A stretch of 64,000 nt of DNA from Rossellomorea marisflavi (GCF_009806575.1 NZ_CP047095.1:662001-726000); one strand, 5' to 3'. Shown: positions 16,015 through 24,417, counted from the first letter of the stretch. Translations and numbers: made by a program. Notes: generated by a model from the letters alone, not told the origin.

Positions 16015-16965
16015 ATGGAGAATCAAGTGATCAGGTTGAAAGACGACTATATGATCCTATCCAATCCGAGGGACCGGCGTGAGGTCATCGTTCTTGATAA
16101 AAAGGAAGAAAAGATCATCCTCAAATGCAATCTCGGTCCTCAATTCGAAAAGGTCCAACTGGATTTTGAAGCGGTCCTGAGGCATTTCGTCTCCTTTCAA
16201 AGCTTGAGTGGAAGCATTGAAGGAAAGCTTGCCATCAAGCTGCTGCAGACACATCCGCAATTGTTCGACCAAGCGGGGTTCACAAGTCCCGCTTTGAAAG
16301 AGGATTACATACAGTATGAGTTCGGAAGGTCAATCCGTCCGGAATCGCTTTATGAAACCTATCGGGGATCTGAAGGGAAGAAAACCTTCATCCTCTGGGG
16401 AATCAGTGAAACCAGCCTTACCCTCAGCCGGACCCTGTCATCATTGGGGATGAGCGTCTCGATCGTGGAGCCCTCGTCGAGGGAACGGGAGGATATCCAG
16501 CTTCAAAAGCTCCTGACCATGCACGGGTCCAGTTCGGTTGAAGAGCTTTACGGTGAGCGGGTCCAATGGGTCGCCCCGGAGGACCAGGAGGGTGTCTGGA
16601 TCATCGATAACCGGCTTCTTGAACTGAATCTGATCGATGCAGAGAGGGCTCTGGGCCAGATCGCTTCATCGATCGCCGTCCACTACGGATGCTACACCGA
16701 TGAATTCACCGTCGGACCATTGGTGCTAAAAGAAGAAAGCTATGGATACACGGATTTCAGGAAGATCCATGGTGGGACGCCTGCCCTTCCTACCGTTCCC
16801 CAGTCCATGATCCAAGCGGGTCTCATCCAGCGGATCCTTTATTTCATTCATGAAGAAACGCTCAAACACTTGGCAGAAGATGTCCAGCTTCCCATCAACG
16901 GTGCCTTTGCATTTGATAACGATAGCTTCAATTCCAAATTAATCGACATAGAAGGTGGTTGGTAA
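16015..16965 (+). CDS. ThiF/SagC-like leader-binding partner protein
   Basis: A 316-residue protein. AGGAGG at 16003-16008 fits ATG 16015 better than the in-frame ATG at 16009. Residues 1-85 have the beta-rich then helical layout of a RiPP recognition element. Residues about 115-140 form a Rossmann-like start (FILWGISETSLTLSRTL, then VSIVEPS), and a later VGPLVLKEESYGYTDF matches the GPLV(x)PG-type segment of TOMM E1-like proteins, without its zinc Cys. It is therefore a likely non-catalytic E1 homologue that presents the precursor leader to the YcaO. The cluster thus has two candidate leader-binding partners. Confidence 0.65.
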   Translation: MENQVIRLKDDYMILSNPRDRREVIVLDKKEEKIILKCNLGPQFEKVQLDFEAVLRHFVSFQSLSGSIEGKLAIKLLQTHPQLFDQAGFTSPALKEDYIQYEFGRSIRPESLYETYRGSEGKKTFILWGISETSLTLSRTLSSLGMSVSIVEPSSREREDIQLQKLLTMHGSSSVEELYGERVQWVAPEDQEGVWIIDNRLLELNLIDAERALGQIASSIAVHYGCYTDEFTVGPLVLKEESYGYTDFRKIHGGTPALPTVPQSMIQAGLIQRILYFIHEETLKHLAEDVQLPINGAFAFDNDSFNSKLIDIEGGW

Positions 16966-16967
16966 CC

Positions 16968-17699
16968 ATGATCCTCAATGTGAATAACCTCAATAAAGCC
17001 TATGGTTCGAAAACGATCTTGAACAATATCTCCTTCAAGGTGGAGGAAAATAAAATCCTGGCCGTGATGGGACCGAACGGGGTGGGAAAGACGACCCTCC
17101 TCGAGATCCTCATGACCTTGAAGCCGTGGAACTCAGGAGAAGTAGAGCTCATCGGCATGGACCTGTCCAAAGCAGCGAATCTGTCTAAGATCCGCTCGAA
17201 TATCGGAGTGGTCTTCCAGGAAGGCGGGATGTACGCATATCTCAAGATTGCCGAGATCCTCGACCTGTTTGCATCCTTCCATAACATCAGTGAAGAGCGT
17301 GTCCGCCACGTCATCGAGATCTTCTCACTCGAATCACATCTGAACGTGAAGTTCGAGAAGCTGTCTGGCGGGTGGAAAAAACGGATCCTCCTCGCGTGTG
17401 CGTTCCTGAACTCACCGAAGATCCTCTTCCTGGACGAACCTACGACGGGTCTCGATCCGGAAGCAACGAACGATTTGTGGACGAATATCTCCGTTGCCAA
17501 AGAGCAGGGAGCCACCATCATCTTGTCCACCCATTCCCTTGAAGAAGTGGATATGTACGCCGATGAAGTGATCATCCTGAACAAGGGCATGATTGCAGAA
17601 CGCGGAAATCCGAGGGAGCTGAAGCATAAGCATGGCACCCTTTACTTCAAAGAAGCCTATTTCAACGTGATCAAAGAAAGGAAGGCGGCCAATGAATAA
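16968..17699 (+). CDS. ABC transporter ATP-binding subunit
   Basis: A 243-residue ATPase with Walker A GPNGVGKTT, signature LSGGWKKR, Walker B ILFLDEPT and the switch His (STHS). ATG 16968 is chosen over an upstream TTG. It belongs to the CcmA/DrrA-like class that pairs with ABC-2 permeases, and the permease gene overlaps its end by 8 nt. As the last functional pair of the RiPP operon it should export the mature peptide, confer self-protection, or both. Confidence 0.9.
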   Translation: MILNVNNLNKAYGSKTILNNISFKVEENKILAVMGPNGVGKTTLLEILMTLKPWNSGEVELIGMDLSKAANLSKIRSNIGVVFQEGGMYAYLKIAEILDLFASFHNISEERVRHVIEIFSLESHLNVKFEKLSGGWKKRILLACAFLNSPKILFLDEPTTGLDPEATNDLWTNISVAKEQGATIILSTHSLEEVDMYADEVIILNKGMIAERGNPRELKHKHGTLYFKEAYFNVIKERKAANE

Positions 17700-18426
17700 A
17701 TCGCTGATCAAACTTAGTAAGTATGATTTCCTTGTCTTCTTCCGGGAGCCTTTCTTCGCCCTTCCCATCATGATATTGCCGGGCATCTTCTTTTTCGTCT
17801 TCATGAAGATCTTCAGTAATACGATTGGCGGGGCTGAGAACTTCGGACCGTATATCCCGATCTATGGATTACTCATTTCATTCCTTGTCCTATTCTTCAA
17901 TATCGGTCTGCAGTATGTAACGGAGAAGGAGCGGGGGATTCATAAGCGGCTCGTACTGTCGTCCATCAGCATTTATCAGATCATTTTCACGTACGTCATA
18001 CGCGGTGTGCTGCTTTCGCTTTTGGGATTTGCCCAGATTCTCGCGATCGGGGTATTCGTCTTCAAAACGACCATCACGGATCATATGATCGTGTTCCTGT
18101 TGACGTTTGTGATCGTGATCGGGATTACGCTGTTGTTCAGTTTGTCGACGCATAATCTGTTCAAGAACTCGCGTCAGGTGCTTCCATATACGATCATCAT
18201 GTTCCAGTATGTGCTGTTCGGATCAGGGTTGATGTTCCCGACGGATCAGCTTCCTGGGTATTTGAAGTTTTTTGTGGATATCAATCCGTTTTATCATATG
18301 AAGGAGATCTTGCTCGGGGTATGGCACTGGTCGGGTGTGGAGATGGTGAATGTGTTGTATCTGGTGTTTATTGTGTTCTTGTGTTTGGGGTTGATTTTCG
18401 TTAAGTCGAGGTCGAAGGAGTATTGA
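17692..18426 (+). CDS. ABC-2 type transporter permease
   Basis: A 244-residue protein with six hydrophobic helices in the ABC-2 layout and an amphipathic N-terminus. It contains the periplasm-proximal loop LMFPTDQLPGYLKFF typical of antibiotic and lipid exporters of this class. It forms the membrane half of the transporter with the ATPase before it and closes the RiPP operon. Towards the 3' end codon use becomes noticeably less GC-rich at third positions. No intrinsic terminator is evident directly after it; repeats follow. Confidence 0.88.
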   Translation: MNKSLIKLSKYDFLVFFREPFFALPIMILPGIFFFVFMKIFSNTIGGAENFGPYIPIYGLLISFLVLFFNIGLQYVTEKERGIHKRLVLSSISIYQIIFTYVIRGVLLSLLGFAQILAIGVFVFKTTITDHMIVFLLTFVIVIGITLLFSLSTHNLFKNSRQVLPYTIIMFQYVLFGSGLMFPTDQLPGYLKFFVDINPFYHMKEILLGVWHWSGVEMVNVLYLVFIVFLCLGLIFVKSRSKEY

Positions 18427-18500
18427 GGTGTGGTCGTCATTCCTGATGGGTGGCGGCTTTTTTTGTTTTATTTTTATCGAGTTTTATTGATGATGGGTCC

Positions 18501-18618
18501 GTGCCTTTCCGCTGCGGCGGGTCGCTTTCCGCGGGGAGATCGGTGGAGCCTCCTCGTGCCTGCGGGGTCTCCCCTGTCCGCCTAACCGCAGGAGTCGACC
18601 CGCCTCCGCTGCAAGGCA
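18501..18618 (+). repeat. Palindromic intergenic repeat, copy A
   Basis: About 118 nt beginning GTGCCTTTCCGCTGCGG and ending CCGCTGCAAGGCA, so the ends are complementary. Internal landmarks are GCTTTCCGCGGGG, GAGCCTCCTCG, GGGGTCTCCCC and GCAGGAGTCGACC. It looks like the short palindromic elements scattered between genes in many Bacillaceae. Confidence 0.8.
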
Positions 18619-18705
18619 ATCTTGGATGTTCCCATCATCCGGTCAAAGATAGGTGGATCCGCATCCCGATCTATTTTTATGAAGGGTTAAGGGAGAATGA
18701 AGACC

Positions 18706-18824
18706 GTGCCTTTTCGCTGCGGCTGGTCGCTTTCCGCGGGGCGATCGGTGGAGCCTCCTCGTGCCTGCGGGGTCTCCCCCGCCCCCCTAACCGCAGGAGT
18801 CGACCTGCCTCCGCTGCAAGGCAC
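18706..18824 (+). repeat. Palindromic intergenic repeat, copy B
   Basis: A direct copy of A, about 90% identical by eye, 88 nt further on. It keeps the same terminal complementarity and landmarks, with a few substitutions such as GGCTGGTCGC for GGCGGGTCGC. Confidence 0.8.
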
Positions 18825-19005
18825 TCTTTGGTGATTAGGAGGGTGGATGGAAGGTCTACATCGCATCGTTTTGCCACGAGAGACAACACATACTTCTGAT
18901 GGAAATAGCCATCGTGGACTGACGGTATTCTTGGATTCCCTACTTAGATTTCCTTATTTAATGAGGGTATCCTTCCCATTATCCATTTTGCATGCTTCAT
19001 AACAC

Positions 19006-19158
19006 CAAAGAGTGCATTGAAGCGGAAGGCGCTTGACTCCGACGGGAATAGAGGAAAGGTCGAGACCCCGGAAGCGCAGCTGAGGAGGCTCGACTTCCTC
19101 CCCGCGGAAAGCAAGCGCCTGCAGCGGAAAGGAACGGTCCACGTATTTTCTCTATCTC
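19006..19158 (-). repeat. Palindromic intergenic repeat, copy C (inverted)
   Basis: Reverse-complement relative of A and B. GCGGAAGGCGCTTGACTCC on one side pairs with the GCAAGCGCCTGCAGCGG side on the other. The shared block with copy D extends from CAAAGAGTGCATTG to TCTATCTC, longer than the palindrome itself. Confidence 0.8.
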
Positions 19159-19291
19159 AATCCCAGGAGTGATTTCCACCTGAATCAACACACATCGTAT
19201 AATCCTAAGAAAATCATATTCAAAAGAGATTTGTGCTTTATTGTTAGTTAGGATGCACGCAATGACCGACCAACGCTCACTTTTGTGAAAG

Positions 19292-19446
19292 CAAAGAGTG
19301 CATTGAAGCGAAAGGCGCTTGACTCCGACGGGAATAGAGGAAAGGTCGAGACCCCGGAAGCGGAGCTGAGGAGGCTCGACTTCCTCCCCGCGGAAAGCAA
19401 GCGCCTGTAGCGGAAAGGAACGGTCCACGTATTTTTTCTATCTCCA
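19292..19446 (-). repeat. Palindromic intergenic repeat, copy D (inverted)
   Basis: Almost identical to copy C over about 150 nt, 134 nt downstream of it, indicating a recent local duplication of the whole unit. Confidence 0.8.
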
Positions 19447-19653
19447 TTTCAACCAAACGACCACATGCCCAGTTTAATTTCGTGAGCGCGTGGACACAAG
19501 AGGATTGATTTTCATAACAGGAGGGAATAAAACCTTCACAAAGGGCATTGCTTGTAAGGAAGGGGAGTGGGATAATTAGCCGTTGTTTGAACAAGATAAT
19601 CTTTAATAGAAGCAAGTGGAATCATATTTTTATTCGGAAAGAAGGAAACAGGT

Positions 19654-20709
19654 ATGAATAAGGTATTTGCTGGCCTGGTGTTTGTGGGGGTTCCGCTTTC
19701 GGTGGCGGGGTCGCTGATGCACTGGTCGAGTGTTCTGATGTTTGTGATCTATTGTTTGACGATCATTTCCCTGGCAGCGTTCATGGGGAGGGCGACGGAG
19801 AGTCTGGCCGTGGTGTCCGGTCCGAGGATCGGGGGACTGTTGAACGCGACGTTCGGGAATGCGGTAGAGCTGATCATTTCGATCTTTGCTTTGAAGGCAG
19901 GGCTAATCGGAGTGGTCCTGGCGTCTTTAACGGGATCGGTGCTAGGGAACCTGCTTCTTGTCGCGGGTCTTTCGTTCTTTATCGGGGGAGTGAAGTACAA
20001 ACGTCAGAAATTCAATGTGTTTGATGCCCGGCATAATTCAGGGCTTTTGATGTTTGCCGTGATCGTGGCGTTTGTGATTCCTGAGATCTTCTCCATGGAG
20101 ATGAACGAGTCCAAGACCATGACGCTCAGTATAGGGATCTCCATCATCCTCATCGCCCTCTACCTGTGTGCCCTGTTCTTCAAGCTGGTGACCCATCGCG
20201 GTGTGTATCAGCAGAATGAAAGTGCCAAGGCTCATGAGGAGGAAGAGGCGGAATGGAGCAAGGGAAAGGCAATCCTGATCCTTCTCTTAGCCACGGTGGC
20301 TGTCGCGTATGTGTCGGAGCGCCTCGTTCATACCTTCGAGGAAGTAGGACGTACCTTCGGATGGAGCGAACTGTTCATCGGGGTCATCATCGTGGCCATC
20401 GTCGGGAATGCCGCCGAGCACGCATCCGCCATCATCATGGCGTTCAAGAATAAGATGGATGTGGCAGTTGAGATTGCCGTCGGTTCTACGCTTCAGGTGG
20501 CGATGTTCGTGGCACCGGTCCTGGTGCTGGTTTCACTGTTCTTCCAGACAAACATGCCTCTTGTATTCACCATTCCAGAGCTCGTTGCCATGGTGTCGGC
20601 GGTCCTTGTGACCATCGTCATCTCCAATGACGGGGAGACGAACTGGTTCGAGGGGGCGACGCTCCTGGCAGCCTATGTCATCATGGGCATCGGGTTTTAT
20701 TTGCTATAA
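19654..20709 (+). CDS. cax: Calcium/proton exchanger (CaCA family, YfkE/ChaA-like)
   Basis: A 351-residue membrane antiporter with about eleven helices arranged as two homologous halves. Each half carries the alpha-repeat signature: GNAVELIIS at 68-76 and GNAAEHASA near 250, whose acidic residues bind Ca2+. An acidic loop (EEEEAEW, about 195-202) divides the halves, as in cation/H+ exchangers. It should export Ca2+ in exchange for protons. The length equals B. subtilis YfkE, and a yfkD-like gene follows, as in B. subtilis. Confidence 0.92.
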   Translation: MNKVFAGLVFVGVPLSVAGSLMHWSSVLMFVIYCLTIISLAAFMGRATESLAVVSGPRIGGLLNATFGNAVELIISIFALKAGLIGVVLASLTGSVLGNLLLVAGLSFFIGGVKYKRQKFNVFDARHNSGLLMFAVIVAFVIPEIFSMEMNESKTMTLSIGISIILIALYLCALFFKLVTHRGVYQQNESAKAHEEEEAEWSKGKAILILLLATVAVAYVSERLVHTFEEVGRTFGWSELFIGVIIVAIVGNAAEHASAIIMAFKNKMDVAVEIAVGSTLQVAMFVAPVLVLVSLFFQTNMPLVFTIPELVAMVSAVLVTIVISNDGETNWFEGATLLAAYVIMGIGFYLL

Positions 20710-20714
20710 GGGAG

Positions 20715-20744
20715 ACCGGTCGTGGCGATCACGGCCGGTTTTGT
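20715..20744 (+). terminator. Intrinsic terminator after the exchanger gene
   Basis: A 10-bp stem, ACCGGTCGTG with CACGGCCGGT, followed by TTTGTTGTTT. It lies within the open frame preceding yfkD, which argues for the later yfkD start. Confidence 0.75.
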
Positions 20745-20838
20745 TGTTTCCAAATTCTTTTTAGATGAGAAGGTGGATAAGGTGGCAAGCGGAGGAAAAG
20801 CTAATGGCAAACAGAGAATTGAAAGGAGTCACCACTAT

Positions 20839-21663
20839 ATGAAAGCCATTCGCATCATCACCATCATTCTTCTTTTCTTCATAACAGGAACGGCAGTCCT
20901 TCACGCCGAAAAGGAGCCGAAGAAGCAGCCGGCCCCTGCAGCGCCTTCCCGCTCCGAGGTCAAGGTGCCCAATTCCGTCCTGACCATCACGAAAGAGAAT
21001 ACGTATCCCAATTCCACTCAGGATCAGCCCTATCTGCAGCCGAGTGAATGGGCACAGAAACTGATTGAGACATCGAATGTGGACATCGAGAATCCAAACC
21101 TCATCAAGATCCTGAATGAGTCGACGATCAACTCGGCACCGACGATCGGTCTCCGGGCCACGATTTATCTTGGGGAATGGCCGCTAAATTATTCATCAAG
21201 TGAAACGTCCCCGAACTGGGAGTTCCAGAAGGTCAATACGAATTATTTCGATAACCGCGGAGGGACGGCCAATCATCAGATCCATTATGTTCAGGAATCC
21301 CAGAAAGCCGTCAAGGGTGGACTCACAGCCAAGGTTCCACATGCAGAAGACGTCCAGAAGATGATGCTTATCAAAGCAACGGAAAAATCCGATCTGCCTC
21401 TTGCTTTCCAGACGATTGTCGGAGCAGGTACGAAGAAAGATCAGGTGTATAACATCTCCCCTAGGCGCATGGGGTATCTGTATGCGTATGCTCCCGCTAT
21501 CAATGAAAAAGGGAAGGTCACCTACGGTGAAGTATACCTTGTCATGAAAGGCACGAAGCGTTCCATCGTCGTCAAGAACGTGACCTCACAGGGAGTCGGT
21601 GCATGGATTCCGATTCAGGATCATGTCCATTTCGGGTTCATGGCCACTGAAACACCAAGATAG
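20839..21663 (+). CDS. yfkD: Exported YfkD-like protein
   Basis: A 274-residue protein starting at ATG 20839 behind AAAGGAG. It has a Sec signal peptide (hydrophobic residues 4-18, cleavage plausible after LHA), a short Pro/Ala linker (QPAPAAPSR), then a soluble extracytoplasmic domain. The body resembles B. subtilis YfkD, and the position after a yfkE-like antiporter matches. I know no biochemical function for YfkD. The gene has its own ribosome site, and a terminator separates it from the antiporter, so it may be transcribed alone. Confidence 0.75.
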   Translation: MKAIRIITIILLFFITGTAVLHAEKEPKKQPAPAAPSRSEVKVPNSVLTITKENTYPNSTQDQPYLQPSEWAQKLIETSNVDIENPNLIKILNESTINSAPTIGLRATIYLGEWPLNYSSSETSPNWEFQKVNTNYFDNRGGTANHQIHYVQESQKAVKGGLTAKVPHAEDVQKMMLIKATEKSDLPLAFQTIVGAGTKKDQVYNISPRRMGYLYAYAPAINEKGKVTYGEVYLVMKGTKRSIVVKNVTSQGVGAWIPIQDHVHFGFMATETPR

Positions 21664-21672
21664 GTTTTAAAG

Positions 21673-21712
21673 AAGGGGGAATCGGGTAACTAAAAGATTC
21701 CCCCTTTTTTTC
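21673..21712 (+). terminator. Intrinsic terminator after yfkD
   Basis: AAGGGGGAATC pairs with GATTCCCCCTT and is followed by a run of T. Confidence 0.9.
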
Positions 21713-21768
21713 GTTTGCGTGACGTGATATAATAATTAGAATATTCTGAATTGAGCGAGGTGAACACG

Positions 21769-21933
21769 ATGTATCTCATGATCTTCAGCCTGGCACTGGT
21801 TGTGATCGTCAGCGCCCGTTTCTGGTATGAAGCACGCAAGGCGAGGAACTATGCAGCGCAGGTTAAAAGCAAAGAATATCATCAGATCGATCCACAACTG
21901 GAAGAACTCGTTCCAAGGGACCGACGACAATGA
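21769..21933 (+). CDS. Small single-pass membrane protein
   Basis: A 54-residue protein starting at ATG 21769 behind GCGAGGTGA. One hydrophobic helix (MYLMIFSLALVVIVSARFW) is followed by a charged cytoplasmic tail rich in Lys, Glu and Gln. A TATAAT-like -10 (GATATAATAAT) lies 30-40 nt upstream, and a strong terminator follows directly. Family not recognised. Confidence 0.6.
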   Translation: MYLMIFSLALVVIVSARFWYEARKARNYAAQVKSKEYHQIDPQLEELVPRDRRQ

Positions 21934-21972
21934 AAGCACTACGGAATCCGATTCCGCAGTGCTTTTTGTTTT
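21934..21972. terminator. Bidirectional intrinsic terminator
   Basis: AAGCACTACGGAAT pairs with ATTCCGCAGTGCTT around CCG, followed by TTT. It lies between convergent genes. Confidence 0.88.
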
Positions 21973-22553
21973 TACACGTAGCGGATCGGGGCTGGCTGGT
22001 AATAGGACGGGGACACCGGTCGTTCCGCCTTGCAGGCCGGACCGATGTATGTACCCGGATGGATCGGTTCCGTGACATCTTTCCACATATTCTCGTCGAT
22101 ACAATATGTTTCCGCCATCACATTCGCAGGAGTAAGGGCGAGGATATCGGAGCCAAGGATGACTTCAGGGGTCGGGGCATCAAAGATGGCCAGAAGATGC
22201 GTATCGTCCGTAAGGGCCTCCTCATAATGCCACCAGCCTTGAGGGACATTGGCCACCATACCAGGGGTGATGACTTCATTGATCAGCTGCCGGGTGAAGG
22301 GATTCAAGAGGGTGACCCTGGCTTCACCGGATATGCAGTACACAAGTTCAGATGCATTCTGATGATAGTGGGGCTCCACATAGAACCCCTTGCTGAGAAA
22401 GATATCAAGAAGGGACGAGTTTTCAAGGGTGTTCAGATGCTGGACGCCCAGGACATTGATCAGGTTTTGGCTGTTGAGTTTGAAAAGCGGGCTTTTATTC
22501 AGGTCGAAGCTGAACTGAGCGGAGTCAGCAGCATAATCCATGTATTTCGTCAT
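21972..22553 (-). CDS. Cupin-domain protein
   Basis: A 193-residue single-cupin protein. The metal site is visible as EPHYHQNASELVY (HxH...E, about 77-89), followed by SGEARVTL and a later NVPQGWWHYEEAL that supplies the second cupin motif. Such proteins bind a divalent metal and act as oxalate decarboxylase-like, dioxygenase-like or sugar-isomerase-like enzymes; nothing here distinguishes these. ATG 22553 has AAGGTGAT 6 nt upstream. The gene is divergent from the acetyltransferase at 22662. Confidence 0.7.
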   Translation of the reverse strand: MTKYMDYAADSAQFSFDLNKSPLFKLNSQNLINVLGVQHLNTLENSSLLDIFLSKGFYVEPHYHQNASELVYCISGEARVTLLNPFTRQLINEVITPGMVANVPQGWWHYEEALTDDTHLLAIFDAPTPEVILGSDILALTPANVMAETYCIDENMWKDVTEPIHPGTYIGPACKAERPVSPSYYQPAPIRYV

Positions 22554-22661
22554 ACACATCACCTTCTTTTCATGATGATATAGGATATGGGCGGTTCGTG
22601 ATTTCGTGCCTGGGCACATGGTAGGCGATTTTGGTACGATGAAGAGGAGGAGGGGTGGCAT

Positions 22662-23141
22662 ATGACGCAGATAGGGGAAGTAGCGCTGAGCTTATTTCAG
22701 GAAAAGCATGCCGAGTATTTGAAAGAATTTCAATTGCCGCCTGAACAGGCGAAATTCACCGCTCTGCCTGAACAGGTGTGGGAAGAAGCGGAAGGGCGGT
22801 TCCGGGTGGTGATCCTTGCAGAAGAGACGCCGGTGGGTTTCTTCCTGTTGCATTCCACAGACAGGGTGAAGGAATACACGGACAATCCACATGCCATGCT
22901 TCTGACAGCGTTGTCGATCGATCACAGACAGCAAGGAAAAGGATATGCAAAAAAAGCCATGCAGATCATGAAGGAATGGGTCAGTCTGGAGTTTGTATCC
23001 TGCAATGAAATCGTGTTGGCCGTGAATTACAAAAATATTCCGGCTCAAACCTTATACAGGCAGACAGGCTATCATGATACGGGGCGGAGGAAAATAGGGA
23101 AAATCGGGGAGCAGTTCATTTTTGCACTGCCCATCAGATGA
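22662..23141 (+). CDS. GNAT acetyltransferase
   Basis: A 159-residue GNAT fold protein. The acetyl-CoA loop is seen as RQQGKGYAKKAM (about 87-98), followed by the conserved V-N-Y-K-N-IPAQTLYRQTGY end (quoted in pieces: LAVNYKN, LYRQTGYHDTG). Layout resembles BltD-like polyamine acetyltransferases, but substrate is not inferable. A weak GGAGGGGTGG ribosome site precedes ATG. It stands alone between divergent and convergent neighbours. Confidence 0.8.
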   Translation: MTQIGEVALSLFQEKHAEYLKEFQLPPEQAKFTALPEQVWEEAEGRFRVVILAEETPVGFFLLHSTDRVKEYTDNPHAMLLTALSIDHRQQGKGYAKKAMQIMKEWVSLEFVSCNEIVLAVNYKNIPAQTLYRQTGYHDTGRRKIGKIGEQFIFALPIR

Positions 23142-23142
23142 A

Positions 23143-23175
23143 AAAAAGAGAAAGGAGCCATAAGCCCCTTTCTCA
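23143..23175. terminator. Bidirectional intrinsic terminator
   Basis: GAGAAAGG pairs with CCTTTCTC with A-rich sequence before and a short T tract on the other strand, between convergent genes. Confidence 0.75.
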
Positions 23176-24303
23176 TTAACGTGTGATCCTGGCTTCCCGG
23201 GTCGAGAAGTCCACGTCTTTGTAGTACATAGATTTCACAAGAACGTTCGGTCCCAGGCAGCGTGCTGCAGGACAATGGCAGTTCAGCTCTTTTGCGAGTG
23301 GCTGCTGTTTCCAGCGGTCGTATACCTCGGGAAGGGTATCGGTCTTGATATTCCCGAGCGGCGGTGTATCACCGAAGTCGGTGACGATCACATCACCAGT
23401 GAAAATGTTCACATTCAGGCGTGAACGGCCGTCCGGATCATTACGCACGCTCACATTTTTGCTTTTGTACAGTGTCTGAAGAAGTTCAAGGTCTTCATCT
23501 GAAGAACTGCACGGATAAAATGGCAGTGTCCCGAAGAGCATCCATACATTCTCGTCACGGAATGAGAGAATATCGCGGATTGCATCGGAGGTTTCTTTCA
23601 GGGTTAATGATTCAAGGCTAGAGGCATAGTCTGATGGGTACATAGGGTGAATCTCATGCCTCCCGCACTTCATTTCATCCACTACTTGGCGGTGGATTTT
23701 CTCAAGATACGGCAGGGTGCTTTTGTTGAGCATCGTTTCCGCAGAGACGAGAACCCCACGTTCTGAAAGGGCGCGGCTGTTCTCGATCATACGGTCGAAC
23801 AGCTTTTGGCGCTGCTCCCTGGTAGGCTTCCGTTCCATATTGGCAAACCCGACATCGATGAATTCATCCGTCGTTCCCCAGTTGTGGGAAATATGGAGCA
23901 CATCAAGATACGGGGCGATCATCAGGTATCGATCCAGGTCGAGGGTAAGGTTCGAGTTGATTTGCGTCTTCACGCCTCGCTCGTGAGCGTATTTCAAGAG
24001 TGGAAGAACATAATTCTCCACGGATTTCTTGGACATCATCGGCTCCCCGCCGGTAATACTAAGGGAACGGAGTGTCTTGATCTCGTCGAGTCTTCCCAGG
24101 ATCATGTCGATCGGAAGGGCGCTCGGATCTTTTGGCGAAAGGGTATAACCGACGGCGCAGTGTGCGCATCTCATATTGCAGAGGGTCGTCGTCGTGAATT
24201 CGATGTTCGAAAGGGTCATATCCCCGTGTTCATCGACGTCAAGGTAGGCTTCCCAAGGATCATGATCAATTGTCATGCCCTTTGAAGCGGTTTCTGTCTT
24301 CAT
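23176..24303 (-). CDS. yfkAB: Radical SAM/CxCxxxxC protein YfkAB
   Basis: A 375-residue radical SAM protein. The iron-sulfur motif CNMRCAHC (Cys 42, 46, 49) binds the cluster that cleaves S-adenosylmethionine, and SITGGEPM is the SAM-binding GGE motif. The C-terminal NCHCPAARC gives the CxCxxxxC signature of the YfkAB family. ATG 24303 has AAAGGAG 9 nt upstream. The family occurs as a conserved single gene in Bacillus, also near yfkD and yfkE; its substrate is unknown to me. It is not obviously linked to the RiPP cluster, although a radical SAM enzyme 5 kb away from one deserves note. Confidence 0.88.
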   Translation of the reverse strand: MKTETASKGMTIDHDPWEAYLDVDEHGDMTLSNIEFTTTTLCNMRCAHCAVGYTLSPKDPSALPIDMILGRLDEIKTLRSLSITGGEPMMSKKSVENYVLPLLKYAHERGVKTQINSNLTLDLDRYLMIAPYLDVLHISHNWGTTDEFIDVGFANMERKPTREQRQKLFDRMIENSRALSERGVLVSAETMLNKSTLPYLEKIHRQVVDEMKCGRHEIHPMYPSDYASSLESLTLKETSDAIRDILSFRDENVWMLFGTLPFYPCSSSDEDLELLQTLYKSKNVSVRNDPDGRSRLNVNIFTGDVIVTDFGDTPPLGNIKTDTLPEVYDRWKQQPLAKELNCHCPAARCLGPNVLVKSMYYKDVDFSTREARITR

Positions 24304-24417
24304 GATTAAAAGCTCCTTTAATAAATGGGTACTCATTCATTATTGAGAAACGTTCGGCCCTTGTCAATCCGAAAGATATTCGTTACCATAGGAAGGTACT
24401 GAAAGGAGAGAATACCT

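Larger units (their letters stand above)
18427..19653. other. Gene-free region of palindromic repeats
   Basis: About 1.2 kb with no credible gene. It contains four copies of a GC-rich palindromic repeat (two forward, two inverted; listed separately), separated by AT-rich spacers. The open frames inside it are created by the repeats themselves and lack ribosome sites. The last 60 nt must hold the promoter of the antiporter gene, but I cannot define it. Confidence 0.7.

Noticed and set aside
18450..18899. A 149-codon frame and opposing frames (18954-19615) in the gap after the RiPP cluster
   Set aside because: They are produced by the palindromic repeats: the same translated blocks recur in each copy, with no start signals.
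18501..19446. The repeat group as a CRISPR array
   Set aside because: Units are long, palindromic, in both orientations, with irregular AT-rich spacers, and no cas genes are present.
23176..24303. The radical SAM gene as a tailoring enzyme of the RiPP cluster
   Set aside because: Its CxCxxxxC end and neighbours match the conserved housekeeping yfkAB gene, and it is on the other strand, 5 kb beyond the cluster.
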